A stretch of DNA of 64,000 nucleotides from Symbiodinium natans (taxonomy: Eukaryota; Sar; Dinophyceae; Suessiales; Symbiodiniaceae), in contig CAJNDS010000001.1 in assembly GCA_905221605.1 (NCBI GenBank), positions 2,464,525 to 2,528,524 of the forward strand, in the 5' to 3' direction. Numbering within the stretch: position 1 is the first letter of the stretch; every line of letters starts with the position of its first letter. The notes beneath the pieces were generated by a model. That model did no database searches. It had not been told where the DNA came from and worked only from the letters and a program-made list of their open reading frames with translations. The translations under genes were made by a program, and so were the position numbers. This document shows, in pieces, positions 40,801 to 48,840 of this stretch.

Positions 40801-40855
40801 GACGGAACGGGCAAGATGCTCCGACCTGCGAACTTGCGACTTGCCACGAGCGCAG
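28823..40855 (+). CDS. Multi-exon gene with three LNG-type modules in telomere-repeat-rich introns
   Basis: Ten collinear + strand islands build three copies of one module. Part E1 ends in V..V.GLQ, part E2 is (A/V)RPDLNG..G.V..WD...ER(W/Y)K, and part E3 is V.(L/M)(D/E)(D/E)GTGK.LR..NL. E1 always starts in the same phase (one base completes a codon) and ends in phase 0 before a GC donor. E2 is 69 nt in modules 2 and 3 and 39+30 nt in module 1. E3 starts in phase 0 after AG|GTG. The 'LNG..G.V' module with a trailing 'NL' recurs in algal and dinoflagellate proteins and probably forms a small SH3-like barrel (inference). Function is unknown. Introns of about 0.65-1.9 kb consist largely of TTTAGGG/CCCTAAA repeat and MITEs. 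Gene ends are not located; acidic islands at 28,056, 33,651 and 37,145 may be linkers. Confidence 0.7.
29543..29638. mobile_element. Introner-like MITE (family 4)
   Basis: Inverted ends TTAGTAGGGAATGAGAGAAT… and …TTCCTTATTCCCAACTAA, each running into GGTACC, bound a 96-bp element. The same ends occur at 40,333-40,567 and bound the introns at 59,648 and 59,858. Confidence 0.65.
29779..29975 (+). repeat. G-rich (GGGGTGG)n tract
   Basis: About 200 bp almost wholly of G with interspersed T on the + strand, with strong G-quadruplex potential. The Gly/Pro-rich frames here are artefacts of composition. Confidence 0.9.
30245..30283 (+). CDS. LNG gene, module 1 exon E2a
   Basis: Thirteen codons, VRSELNGLRATII, after ggcAG and before a GC donor (GCGCCT). 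Aligns with the first 13 residues of the 69-nt E2 exons of modules 2 and 3. Confidence 0.7.
31003..31036. repeat. Dispersed repeat shared with 46,107-46,140
   Basis: AAAGGGCACCCT followed by TATTCC(C/T)AGGTT(A/G)CTCTT is found at both places, about 85% alike by eye. Probably a fragment of an inverted-repeat element. Confidence 0.55.
31158..31222. repeat. Dispersed repeat shared with 51,361-51,430
   Basis: CCTAACA…CCCAAA(T/C)AGTAGGATTCC and …AAGGA(C)CCCAATA(C/A)GG are present in both with the same spacing. Likely remnants of one mobile element. Confidence 0.55.
32195..32224 (+). CDS. LNG gene, module 1 exon E2b
   Basis: Ten codons, DWDASEERWR, after ctaAG and before GTGCCT. Joined to E2a it gives exactly 69 nt and aligns with the other two E2 exons without a gap. 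Confidence 0.7.
32893..32958 (+). CDS. LNG gene, module 1 exon E3
   Basis: Reads VRLEDNTGKMLRTEHLVLI after acgAG. The 3' boundary is uncertain; a GA donor near 32,950 is one option. It is the one exon of the set preceded by TTTAGGG rather than CCCTAAA. Confidence 0.65.
33651..33696 (+). CDS. Candidate linker exon
   Basis: Acidic/proline-rich EPEPPPAAFWNTPYN between acceptor CAG and GGGTGG, flanked by C-rich repeat on the left and G-rich on the right, between modules 1 and 2 of the LNG gene. Confidence 0.35.
34628..34700 (+). CDS. LNG gene, module 2 exon E1
   Basis: Seventy-three nt: an acidic lead (PEAADDAAPEHF) then REGEMVRVKGLQ. Acceptor cccAG directly after CCCTAAA repeat, GC donor (GCTCGG) directly before TTTAGGG repeat. 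Confidence 0.75.
34919..35155. repeat. 9-bp variant repeat CCCTATAAA
   Basis: Over twenty units of a nonamer close to CCCTATAAA, with some CCCTACAAA, inside the module 2 E1-E2 intron. Confidence 0.9.
35524..35592 (+). CDS. LNG gene, module 2 exon E2
   Basis: Twenty-three codons starting ARPDLNGLLGEIAGWD and ending EERWK, between agcAG and GTGCCT. The last residues and donor match exon E2b of module 1. Confidence 0.75.
36250..36315 (+). CDS. LNG gene, module 2 exon E3
   Basis: Reads VVLEEGSGKLLKSSNLERIT after gccAG. The 3' end is unsettled: the frame stays open to a stop at 36,361, or a GA donor lies near 36,314. Confidence 0.65.
36510..36770. repeat. Imperfect repeat of about 100 bp, three copies
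   Basis: GCGGCAGCAACCCC and CCCAAA(C/G)CTTTGACTTT recur three times at spacings near 110 and 90 bp. The overlapping short frames are not convincing genes. Confidence 0.6.
37145..37228 (+). CDS. Candidate linker exon between modules 2 and 3
   Basis: An island between CCCTAAA and TTTAGGG repeat after CAG. In the frame entered with two bases it reads SIVRREEPEAEEPPLGTA, an acidic linker like the lead of the module 2 E1 exon. Confidence 0.4.
37940..38036 (+). repeat. Purine-rich A/GA tract
   Basis: AAAATAAAAATGAAGAAT passes into (GAGAGACA)n and (GA)n. Simple sequence; no gene. Confidence 0.85.
38273..38318 (+). CDS. LNG gene, module 3 exon E1
   Basis: Forty-six nt, the same length and phase as module 1 E1, reading PCFVGGARVVVQGLQ. 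Pyrimidine-rich lead to cctgAG; GC donor (GCAACT). Confidence 0.65.
39001..39069 (+). CDS. LNG gene, module 3 exon E2
   Basis: Twenty-three codons starting VRPDLNGKLGNVVTWD and ending AEHRYK, between cgcAG and a GC donor (GCGACT). Same length as module 2 E2. Confidence 0.75.
39136..39161. repeat. Perfect 26-bp palindrome in alternating purine-pyrimidine sequence
   Basis: TGTGTGTATGTAG and its exact complement meet without a spacer. A GCATGCATG-rich stretch follows at 39,215-39,250. Cruciform or Z-DNA potential; no known site recognised. Confidence 0.8.
39386..39487. mobile_element. MITE family 3, copy 1
   Basis: Ends TAGCCCAGTGGCACCC and GGCTACTGGGCTA are imperfect inverted repeats, with TA at both tips. 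Related to 47,422-47,528. Confidence 0.6.
40333..40567. mobile_element. Family 4 (introner-like) element containing a nested family 1 MITE
   Basis: The left end TTTTTAGGGAATGAGGGG and right end TTCCCTCATTCCCGACTAAG match the 29,543 element. The complete family 1 element at 40,381-40,524 sits between them. Confidence 0.55.
40381..40524. mobile_element. MITE family 1, copy 3 (complete)
   Basis: The first and last 25 bp are perfect inverted repeats (start TACTTGGAGGTTCATGG). The tips are compatible with a TA target duplication. No coding capacity. Confidence 0.85.
40789..40851 (+). CDS. LNG gene, module 3 exon E3
   Basis: Reads VSMDDGTGKMLRPANLRLA after gaAG, followed by a poly-G tract and TTTAGGG repeat. 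Last recognised exon of the gene; the 3' boundary is not clear. Confidence 0.7.
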
Positions 40856-40904
40856 GCTTTGGGGGGGGGGGGGGGGGGGTGGGGGGTTTAGGGTTTAGGG
40901 TTTT

Positions 40905-41012
40905 TAGAGTTTATAGGGTTTATGGGGTTTATAGGGTTTATAGGGTTTACAGGGTTTATAGGGTTTATAGGGTTTATAGGGTTTTTAGGGTTTATAGGGT
41001 TTATAGGGTTTA
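40905..41012 (+). repeat. 9-bp variant repeat GGGTTTATA
   Basis: About eleven nonamers GGGTTTATA, the same variant as CCCTATAAA at 34,919 but on the other strand. Confidence 0.9.
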
Positions 41013-41694
41013 GGGTTTACGGTTTAGAATTTGGAGTTGAGGGTTTACATAGGGCTTTGGGTTCGGATTCTGTTCGGGCTTCTGGGGTTGAGGGGCCAGG
41101 ATCTTGGCACCCTGAGCAACAAGACCCTATACCCTAAACTACGAGCCTTTTGGAATAAAAAAACACCCATATGGCTCGGACCCTAAACCCTAAACCCTAA
41201 ACCCTAAACCCGAAACCCTAAACCCTAAACCCTAAACCCTAAAGTACAGTTCTAGCAGCCCCGGGCTGGTAAATCGTTTTGGGTTTAGGGCGCGTTCTGC
41301 CCTTATGACAGCGCCGAGGCCCCTCAACCGAGGAGCCCTGCAGCTGTTCGGTTTAGGGTTTGGGGTTTGGGGTTTAGGGTTTAGGGTTTAGGGTTTAGGG
41401 TTCGGTTTAGGGTTTGGGGTTTGGGTTTTACAGGGATGGCCCATTGGGACAAGTGTGCCAGAAAAGGGGATTCCTTATGAGAAGGGAACCTACCTTTCGT
41501 TTCTGTTGCGGACATGCACTTGGAACAAGGGTTTAGGGTTTAGGGTTTAGGGTTTAGGGTTTAGGGTTTAGGGTTTAGGGTAAGTGCCTTGTCCGTAGGC
41601 CGTATTTTACCTTCAAGACGCCATTTGTTTACACGAAAAAACTCCCTCTTGAAGCTACCCATGATAGATATCAAGCCTCGCCACCATGCTGTAC

Positions 41695-41995
41695 ACCCTA
41701 AACCCTACACATGTACCCACTAAACCCTAGATGCTTCGCAGGAAGCCACCCAACGTACACCCCAAACCCTAGAAATGTGCCCATTAAACCCTACATCCTT
41801 CGTAAGAAGCCACCCTGAACCCTCTAAACCCTGCACCCTGAACCCTTCAGACCCTGCATCCTTCGCAAGAAGCCACCCTAAACCCTCACAACCCTAACAA
41901 CCCTGCACCCTTTAAACCCTACGTCCTTCCTAAACCCTAACCCTAAACCCGAAACCCGAAACCCTAAACCCCAAACCCGAACCCCTACATCCTTC
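41695..41995. repeat. Diverged tandem repeat with CATCCTTCGCAAGAAGCCACC
   Basis: Four to five copies of (C)ATCCTTCG(C/T)AAGAAGCC at spacings of about 60-80 bp, mixed with CCCTAAA units. No gene. Confidence 0.7.
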
Positions 41996-42710
41996 GGACG
42001 AAGCTCCGCAGACGAAGCTCCGCCTCCGCGGTCGGAAGTCAGCAGCCAGGGCCCCCAGAGTCGGCTCTCTGGTCGGGTTTAGGGTTTAGGGTTTAGGGTT
42101 CAGGGTTTTAATGTTTAGGCTTTAGGTTGTAGGGTTTAGGGTTTAGGGCTTTAGGCTTAGGCGTGCTTTAGGGTTTTAGGTTCAGGGCTTTAGGGTTTCG
42201 GGGTTTAGGGTTTAGGGTTTACGGCATGTAAAGGGCATTTAGGGTGTTTAGGGTTTCGGGCTGAGTGCGTTGTGCATCACGGGGTGCGTAGGGCCTTCAG
42301 AGCTTGTTGGTCTTAGGGCTTCAGTGTCGTGGGACCTTCCGGAGTGCGCCGTCTGGCTGCACCCCGGGGGGCGCGCTTACGGATGGGTTAGTCAGGTGGG
42401 TTTAGGGTTTAGGGTTTGGGGTTTGGGGTTTAGGGTTTAGGGGTTTAGGGTGTAGGGCTTCGGGTTTTTGGGACCACAGGAACCCTGAAAGGGCATATGG
42501 TTCATATGCCTTACAATAGGAATCAAGGTAGCCCCTTGAGACTTGTCATATCTTCCCTTATCGGGCATATTGGGCTTAGGAGGATGATGTTCAGGAATAT
42601 TTTTCAGAGGGTTTTGCGGGCCCATCCCAGGAACTATCGTAGCAACCCTAAACCCTAAACCCTAAACCCTAAACCCTAAACCCAATTTTCAGGGTTTTTC
42701 TGGTTTTCAG

Positions 42711-42749
42711 CAAGGCATCATAGGGCTCCTGAGAAGCGGCGTCGGGTGG
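42711..42749 (+). CDS. Candidate exon, unknown
   Basis: A good pyrimidine tract and acceptor (TTTTTCTGGTTTTCAG) precede QGIIGLLRSGVGW, followed by a possible GC donor. Short and unrecognised. Confidence 0.3.
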
Positions 42750-43001
42750 GCGAAAAAGACTGCAGAAACCCTGGACCCTAGACCCTAAACCCTAAACCCT
42801 AAACCTTAAACCCTGAACCCTAAACCCTAAACCCTAAACCCTATAATTACCCTAGACCCTAGAACTTCGACCCTAGACCCTAAACCCTATACCCTAAACC
42901 CGAAACCCGAAACCCTGAACCCTAAACCCTATAATTACCCTAGACCCTAGAACTTCGACCCTAAACCCTAAAGCGCATCGTTCTCGTTTCTCGTAACACA
43001 G

Positions 43002-43028
43002 GTGTACCATCGGCTCGCGGTGCAATGC
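43002..43028 (+). CDS. Candidate micro-exon, unknown
   Basis: TTCTCGTTTCTCGTAACACAG precedes VYHRLAVQC and a GC donor. The C-rich-left / G-rich-right flanks fit the exon islands. Confidence 0.3.
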
Positions 43029-43879
43029 GCGCCCTTGCGGCTTAGGGTTTAGGGTTTTTGGGTTTAGGTTTTAGGGTTTATAGGGTTTGGGGTTTAGGGT
43101 TTAGGGTTTAGGGTTAAGGGTTTAGGGTTTAGGGTTTAGGGTTTAGGGTTTAATTAGGGTTTAGGGTTTAGGGTTTAGGGTTTCGGGTTTCGGGTTTCGG
43201 GTTTAGGGTTTAGGGTTTAATTAGGATTTTGGGTTTAGGTTTTAGGGTCCGGGGTTTTGCGTTTAGGGTTTAGGGTTTGGGTTTTGGGGTTTAGGGTTAC
43301 TGGGTTTAGGGTTACTGGGTTTGGGGTTTAGGGGTTAGGGTTTAGGGTTTAGGGCGCGCTGCCCTGCATCATGCATTGGAAGTCCTGCCCACGCGAGGTC
43401 GAGGGCAGGGAGACCAGCAGCGCTGGAAGGCATTGCTGGGGCGTGTAGGGTGGAAGATTTAGGCGGAGGTGTACAGTAAAGGCTTAGGGTAGAAGGGTCG
43501 TAGAGTACTAGGGCATTAATGAGGGTGTTCGGGAGAATAACTGCACAGAGCACCCCAAGACTTGATGCTGCATTGCCCAGCCCTGTTGGGGCGGGCGTCG
43601 TCGGGTTTAGGGTTTAGGGTTTAGGGTTTAGGGTTCAGGGTTTAGGGTTTAGGGTTTGCGCAAAACCTATATACTTTTTGTAGCCTGAACACTAGCCACA
43701 ACACCCCAAACCCTTCGGTTTCTCGGGTTCTGGAGGCTGGCTTGGGGGGCCCGCTCATCTGGCCTTTGCCGAGCAACAAGGGAGGGAGGAAACCGACAAC
43801 CGCGAAGATTAAGCACAGCAAATCCTTGAGCCCCAAACCCTTGCCTCGGAGTCTGCATGGGTAAAGGGTTTCGGTTCAG

Positions 43880-43990
43880 GGTACTTCTAACCCCAATTAT
43901 AACTGCACTTATAAGCCCCCTAAGACCTCGAAGTAGGTTACAAGTGGACTTATAGTTGGGGTCATAAAGTACCCATGAACCTCCAAGTAG
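43880..43990. mobile_element. MITE family 1, copy 4 (diverged)
   Basis: The right end (CCATGAACCTCCAAGTA) is intact, and the left arm retains GTACTTCTAACC and ACTGCACTTATAA. The left tip is lost. Confidence 0.6.
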
Positions 43991-44461
43991 GGTTCACGGT
44001 TACAGTTTACGGTTTAGGGTCCTAAGCCGTAAACCCTAAACCCTAAACCCTAAACACTAAACCCTAAACCCTAAACCCTAAACCCTAAACCCTTTTGCGG
44101 GTTTAGGGTTCTGGTTTGACCCCAGACTAGATACTGCTGGCTGGGAGTCCGAGGCAGACCCTAAACCCTGAGCTCGACATGCCCCAACACCTCCACACCC
44201 TGGATTAAAACCCCCTAGGCCCTACACCCTCAGCCCTAAACCATTAAACCCTAAACCCTCAACCCTCAGCCCTAAACCCTCAACCCTCAGCCCTAAACCC
44301 TTAAACCCTAAACCCTTAAACCCTAAACCCTAAACCCCGAAGCCCTAAACCCTCAGCCCTAAAACTCCTCCCCAAGTCGCGCAACCCTGGAAAGTGGTAG
44401 GCCTCAGGGTTAACGCTCCGCCACCCTGTCGTTGCAAAGCGCCGCAGCCGCCATGGCAAGG

Positions 44462-44503
44462 TGTTTTTTTTTTTTTTTTTTTTTTGGGGGGGGGGGGGGG
44501 TTG
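44462..44503 (+). repeat. Poly-T followed by poly-G
   Basis: About 24 T then about 15 G. Length here is likely unreliable in any assembly. Confidence 0.9.
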
Positions 44504-44704
44504 GGCCTTCTTCCATTCCCAAGCCCTGAAGCCGAACCTTGCAAGTGCAACAACCTCCTTAGCCCTAGACCCGAGGTTACAAACCCTAAGCCGGAAACCC
44601 TAAACCCTTAACCCTAAACCCTAAACCCTAAAACCTACACCCTAAACCCTAAACCTTAAACCTTAAACCCTAAACCCTAAACCCTAAACCCAAGTCGCGC
44701 GCAG

Positions 44705-44767
44705 GACTTTCCGGCCGAGGAGACCAGGGTCGAAGATACCAAGGCAGAGGAGCCCAACCCGTGGCGG
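44705..44767 (+). CDS. Candidate acidic linker exon
   Basis: After cgcAG the island reads DFPAEETRVEDTKAEEPNPW, with CCCTAAA before and TTTAGGG after. It resembles the acidic linkers of the LNG gene and could mark its 3' continuation. Confidence 0.4.
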
Positions 44768-45169
44768 CCCCTAGGGTTTAGGGTTTAGGGTTTGGGGTTT
44801 AGGGTTTAGGGTTTAGGATATAGGGTTTAGGGTGTAGGGTGTAGGGTTTAAGGGCTAGGCTTCAGGGTTTGGGGTTTGGGGTTTAGGGTTTTGGGGTTTG
44901 GGGTTTTGGGGTTTAGGGTTGAGGGTTTAGGGTGTTCTGGGCTCTGGCTCCCTAAAATTCCTGGAACCCAATGAAGCCTTTCCCTGGGCCTGAGAGAGCT
45001 CTGTACCTGAGATCCTTGGAATCCGCAAAGGGATATGAGAAAAGGACATAAGGGCCTCACATGACAGCGGCCCGAGACGGGTTTAGGGTTTCGGGTTTAG
45101 GGTTTAGGCTTCAGGTTTAGGTCCCAAAACGTCTATCCCAACAAGAACGAGTTGAGCCAGTGTGGTTCA

Positions 45170-45350
45170 GGGCCTTGAGAGTGTAGGATTTAAGATTCAG
45201 GGCCTTTAGGGTTTAGGATTCAGGGCCTAGGGTTTAGGATTCAAGGCCTTTAGGGTTTAGGATTCAGGGCCTTTAGGGTTCAGGGCCTTTAGGATATAGG
45301 ATTAAGGGTTCAGGGCCTTGAGGGTATAGGCCTTAAGGATTCCGGGCCTT
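45170..45350 (+). repeat. Diverged repeat CAGGGCCTTTAGGGTTTAGGATT
   Basis: Six or so copies, 20-25 bp, of a compound unit built on TTTAGGG. No gene. Confidence 0.75.
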
Positions 45351-45678
45351 TGGTGTTTATAACGGGCGGCTCTTGTTTGGCAACCTCAGCAACAATAACC
45401 TGCAAGACGACAAAGCATGGGCTTCCTCCTCAACAAAAGCACCGAATACCCCTAAACCCTAAACCCTAAACCCTAAACCCTAAACTCTAAACCCCAAACC
45501 CCAAACCCCAAACCCTAAACCCTAAACCCTAAACCCTAAACCCTAAACCCTAAACCCTCAACTCTACACCCTAAACCCCAAACCCCAAACCCTAAGCCCT
45601 AAACCCTAAGCCCTAAACCCTAAACCCTCGCCTTGGAGCTGCCGTTTGCGTGGCCCAAACCCGGGAGTCGAAGCTGAG

Positions 45679-45714
45679 ACTTGGCACGGGGCGGTTTACG
45701 CCATGGACATGGAC
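45679..45714 (+). CDS. Candidate exon, unknown
   Basis: TWHGAVYAMDMD between an AG and GTGTGG. Short; supported by flanks and composition only. Confidence 0.25.
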
Positions 45715-46106
45715 GTGTGGGTCTTAGCTACCCAGGGTATGGTTTAGGGTTTAGGGTTTATGTAGGGTTTAGGGTTTAGGGTTCAGGGTTCAGGGTTCAA
45801 AGTTTAGGCTTTAGGGTTTGGGGTTCAATTAGGGTTTTGTTTTTCGGGTTTCAGGTTTCGGGTTCTTCGGGTTTGGGGTTTAGGGTTTCGGGCTTGGGGT
45901 TGCTTACGACGAAGGAAAGCGGGGAAGACAGGGAGGGGGAGAAAGAGGGAGACTAGTTTCCTTCCAGTTCCTCAAGAGCAATCCACACCCCCTACTTAAG
46001 GAATACTCCTCAAAATATAGGGGGGATGCCTTTGCCCCAAACCCGAAGGACCCAGGGTACCCCCATAGTCCTGTTTTTTTTTTGTGGTTTTGTAAGGGAA
46101 AAACCA

Positions 46107-46140
46107 GAAAGGGCACCCTTTTTATTCCCAGGTTGCTCTT
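46107..46140. repeat. Dispersed repeat, second copy
   Basis: Counterpart of 31,003-31,036. Confidence 0.55.
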
Positions 46141-46212
46141 TCTAATTTCCTAAACCCTAAACCCTAAACCCTAAATCCCCATATGTAATTTACGAATCTT
46201 CCGTACCTACAG

Positions 46213-46254
46213 GGGCTGTTGGAGTCTCTGGGCACTGCAGCGGCTCTTTGTGGG
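46213..46254 (+). CDS. Candidate exon, unknown
   Basis: GLLESLGTAAALCG after ccgtacctacAG and before GTTTTT. It resembles an LRR half A exon but is too short to be sure. Confidence 0.3.
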
Positions 46255-46969
46255 GTTTTTTCGGTGCGGGGGTCTAACCTAAACCTTAAACCCTAAGCCC
46301 TAAGCCCTAAGCCCTAAACCCTAAACTCTAAACCCTAAACCCTTCGGTTCGGGGTGTCGGGTGTCGGGTTTAGGGAAAGTTTCGGGGTTCTTGACTGTGC
46401 TCAACGCTGACCTTGCATGTGCTTAAGGTTTAGGGCTTGGATTCAGGGTACATCACTACACCCCATACGCTAAACTTGCTAAACCCTTAAGCCCCTGCAA
46501 CGAAAGTTACATTCCCAGTGACTCCAAGATTAAAAAAAGCTTTCCTCGAAACTTTCCCAGAAAACTCCTCGAAACTTTTCCCGAATTTCAATAAACCTAC
46601 CCCCTAAACCTCTTCGTTATTTCCCCCCCCCCCGCCCGTCCGAAACCAGCAGCTCTTGCTGACGGAGCCGACCCTAAACCGTAAACTCTAAACCCTAAAC
46701 CCTAAACCCTCAAGCCTAAACCCTAAACCCTAAACCCTAAACCCTAAACCCTAAAACAACACCTCAGAAGCCATGAACGCCCCGGCGCTAAGGACCGGGC
46801 TGAAGATCCTCGCGACCGGCGCTCCTTCCGTGCGCGTCGTCCCTTGGAGGACCCTCGGGTTTAGGATTCTTTTGTTGGATCCCCTTATAGTGTATGGCAG
46901 CCTTGTATACAAAAGCCCAAAATCAGGGGCAAACCGATCAGGACGGCGTATGGGGGTGGATGGCACACA

Positions 46970-47255
46970 GCCTTCGGCAAAGGCCGTCGAACCCCCCTAG
47001 CCTTCGTCGAAACCCTTGGCCTTCGTCGAACCCCCCTCCCGGCCCTTGTGGCCTTCGTCGAACCTCCGGCCTTCATTTAGCCTTCGTCGAACCCTGGCGT
47101 TTTTTTTCGGGCTTTGTCTTGGCCTTTTGCATCGGCCTTCGTCGAACCCCCTCCCCTTCGTCGAACCTCCCGGCCTTCGTCGAACCTTCGCCCGGCCCCC
47201 CGGCCTTCGTCGAACTTCGTCTCGGCCCGTTGGTATCCCGAGTCTTCGTCGATGT
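46970..47255 (+). repeat. Minisatellite with core GGCCTTCGTCGAACC
   Basis: About nine copies of the 15-bp core at irregular spacing of 17-45 bp. It produces spurious frames on both strands (FDEG-type peptides on the minus strand). Confidence 0.85.
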
Positions 47256-47421
47256 TCTCCGGCCATCCTGCTCTTCGGCCATCCTGGTGTGTTTTCCCCT
47301 ACAAAAGGTACCCTAATAGAGACTACCCGGCTAGGCTTTAGGGTTTAGGGTTTAGGGCGTTTAGGGCTTAGGTGTAGGGTTTAGGGTGTAGGGTGTAGGG
47401 TTTAGGGTTTAGAGTTTTGGG

Positions 47422-47528
47422 TAGCCCAGCGGTGCCCTTTTGCCCTTCGTGGATTCTTGGGGCTTCTCTTGCTAGGCGCAACTAACACCAAGAAGGTGTA
47501 CCCTTATTGTAAGATGGTTCCTGTGCTA
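47422..47528. mobile_element. MITE family 3, copy 2
   Basis: TAGCCCAGCGGTGCCC … AAGATGGTTCCTGTGCTA aligns over its length with 39,386-39,487. A right-end fragment (GGTACCCTAATAGAGAC) lies at 47,305-47,335. Confidence 0.55.
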
Positions 47529-48072
47529 CCTATCCCCAGGAGTATGAAGACATGTGTAGCGTTTAAGGTCATAGGGGGAGTATGTCGAAGGCCTCCAAAC
47601 CTCCAGCCCTTGGCCCCTAAACCCTGTGCCTTCAACCCCGGCCTCTCAAAACCATGACCCCAAGAATGCTATGATTGCCCTTAAGCAGCCACTGTTCTAG
47701 CCCCTACACCCAAAACCCTCAAACCCAAACCCTAAACCGCAAACCCTAAACCCTAAACCCCCAAACCAAAACCCTAAACCCCAAACCCTATACCCTGAAC
47801 CCTAAACCCTAAACCCTAAACCCCAAACCCCAAAACCCAAGCCCTGCTGGTATGCAGTTAAAAAACACGTGCCTGAAGTCTCTCCCTGGGCCTTCAGCTG
47901 GAGGAACACGCTTGGGGTTTAGCTGAACCCCAAACCCTAAGCCCTAAACCCTAACCCCTAACCACAAACCCTAAACTTTGGGGTTTAGGGTTCCGGGGTC
48001 TTCCCCAGAATTTGTCAGGTTTTTGGTTCAGGGGATGGAGAGTTTGCACCTTAGGGTTTCAAACGTCAGGGT

Positions 48073-48169
48073 TTAAGGCTTTAGGGCTTTAGGGCTTTAG
48101 GGCTCTAGGGCTTTAGGGCTTTCGGGCTTTAGGGCTTTAGGGCTTTAGGGCTTTGGGGCTTTAGGACTG
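48073..48169 (+). repeat. 8-bp tandem repeat TTTAGGGC
   Basis: About ten octamers, the same unit as at 18,791. Confidence 0.9.
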
Positions 48170-48361
48170 TTGGGTGTTAGGGTGTTGGCGGTTAGGGCAC
48201 CATTGCCGCCCGACGCTGTTCCCATTTACACGCTCCCTTAGTATGGGCCCTGACAAGGGGATCCCTTATTTCCCCCCTTATATGCCCTATACAACCCAAG
48301 GGCCAATAGATCAAAACCCTGTAAAGGACGTAAGGGGCCATATTAAGGGCCCATGTAACTA

Positions 48362-48471
48362 CCCCTTAAACCCTTAAACCCTTAAACCCTTAAACCCTTA
48401 AACCCTTAAACCCTTAAACCCTTAAACCCTTAAACCCTTAAACCCTTACACCCTTACACCCTTAAACCCTA
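48362..48471 (+). repeat. 8-bp tandem repeat CCCTTAAA
   Basis: About thirteen octamers, a telomere-like unit with one extra T. Confidence 0.9.
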
Positions 48472-48753
48472 AATCTCAACTCCCATTGCCGCCCGACACT
48501 GTTCCCATATGTCTCTTCGCATAAAGGATCTCAACTACAACTAAGCCCGTATACCCTAAACCCTAATATAAACCCTAAGCCCCGACTAAACCCTAAGATA
48601 AACCCTAATAAAAGCCCTAAACCCTAAACCCTCAATGCCGCCCGACACCCCTAAACCCTAAACCCTAAACCCTAAACCCTAAACCCTAAACCCTAAACCC
48701 TAAACCCTAAACCCTAAACCCTAAACCCTAAACCCTAAACCCTATGCATAGAG

Positions 48754-48840
48754 GATCGCATTATCCCCACGGAGTATGAGAGAACATCTTGCGCGGGGAC
48801 GGGTCCAAGGCATCTCGGCTCCCAGGAGGTGGATCTTCAG
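48754..48840 (+). CDS. Candidate exon, unknown
   Basis: An open island (DRIIPTEYERTSCAGTGPRH…) starts after AG between CCCTAAA and TTTAGGG repeat. Unrecognised. Confidence 0.3.

Noticed and set aside
46885-47348. Overlapping frames on both strands
   Set aside because: They follow the GGCCTTCGTCGAACC minisatellite and have no family features.
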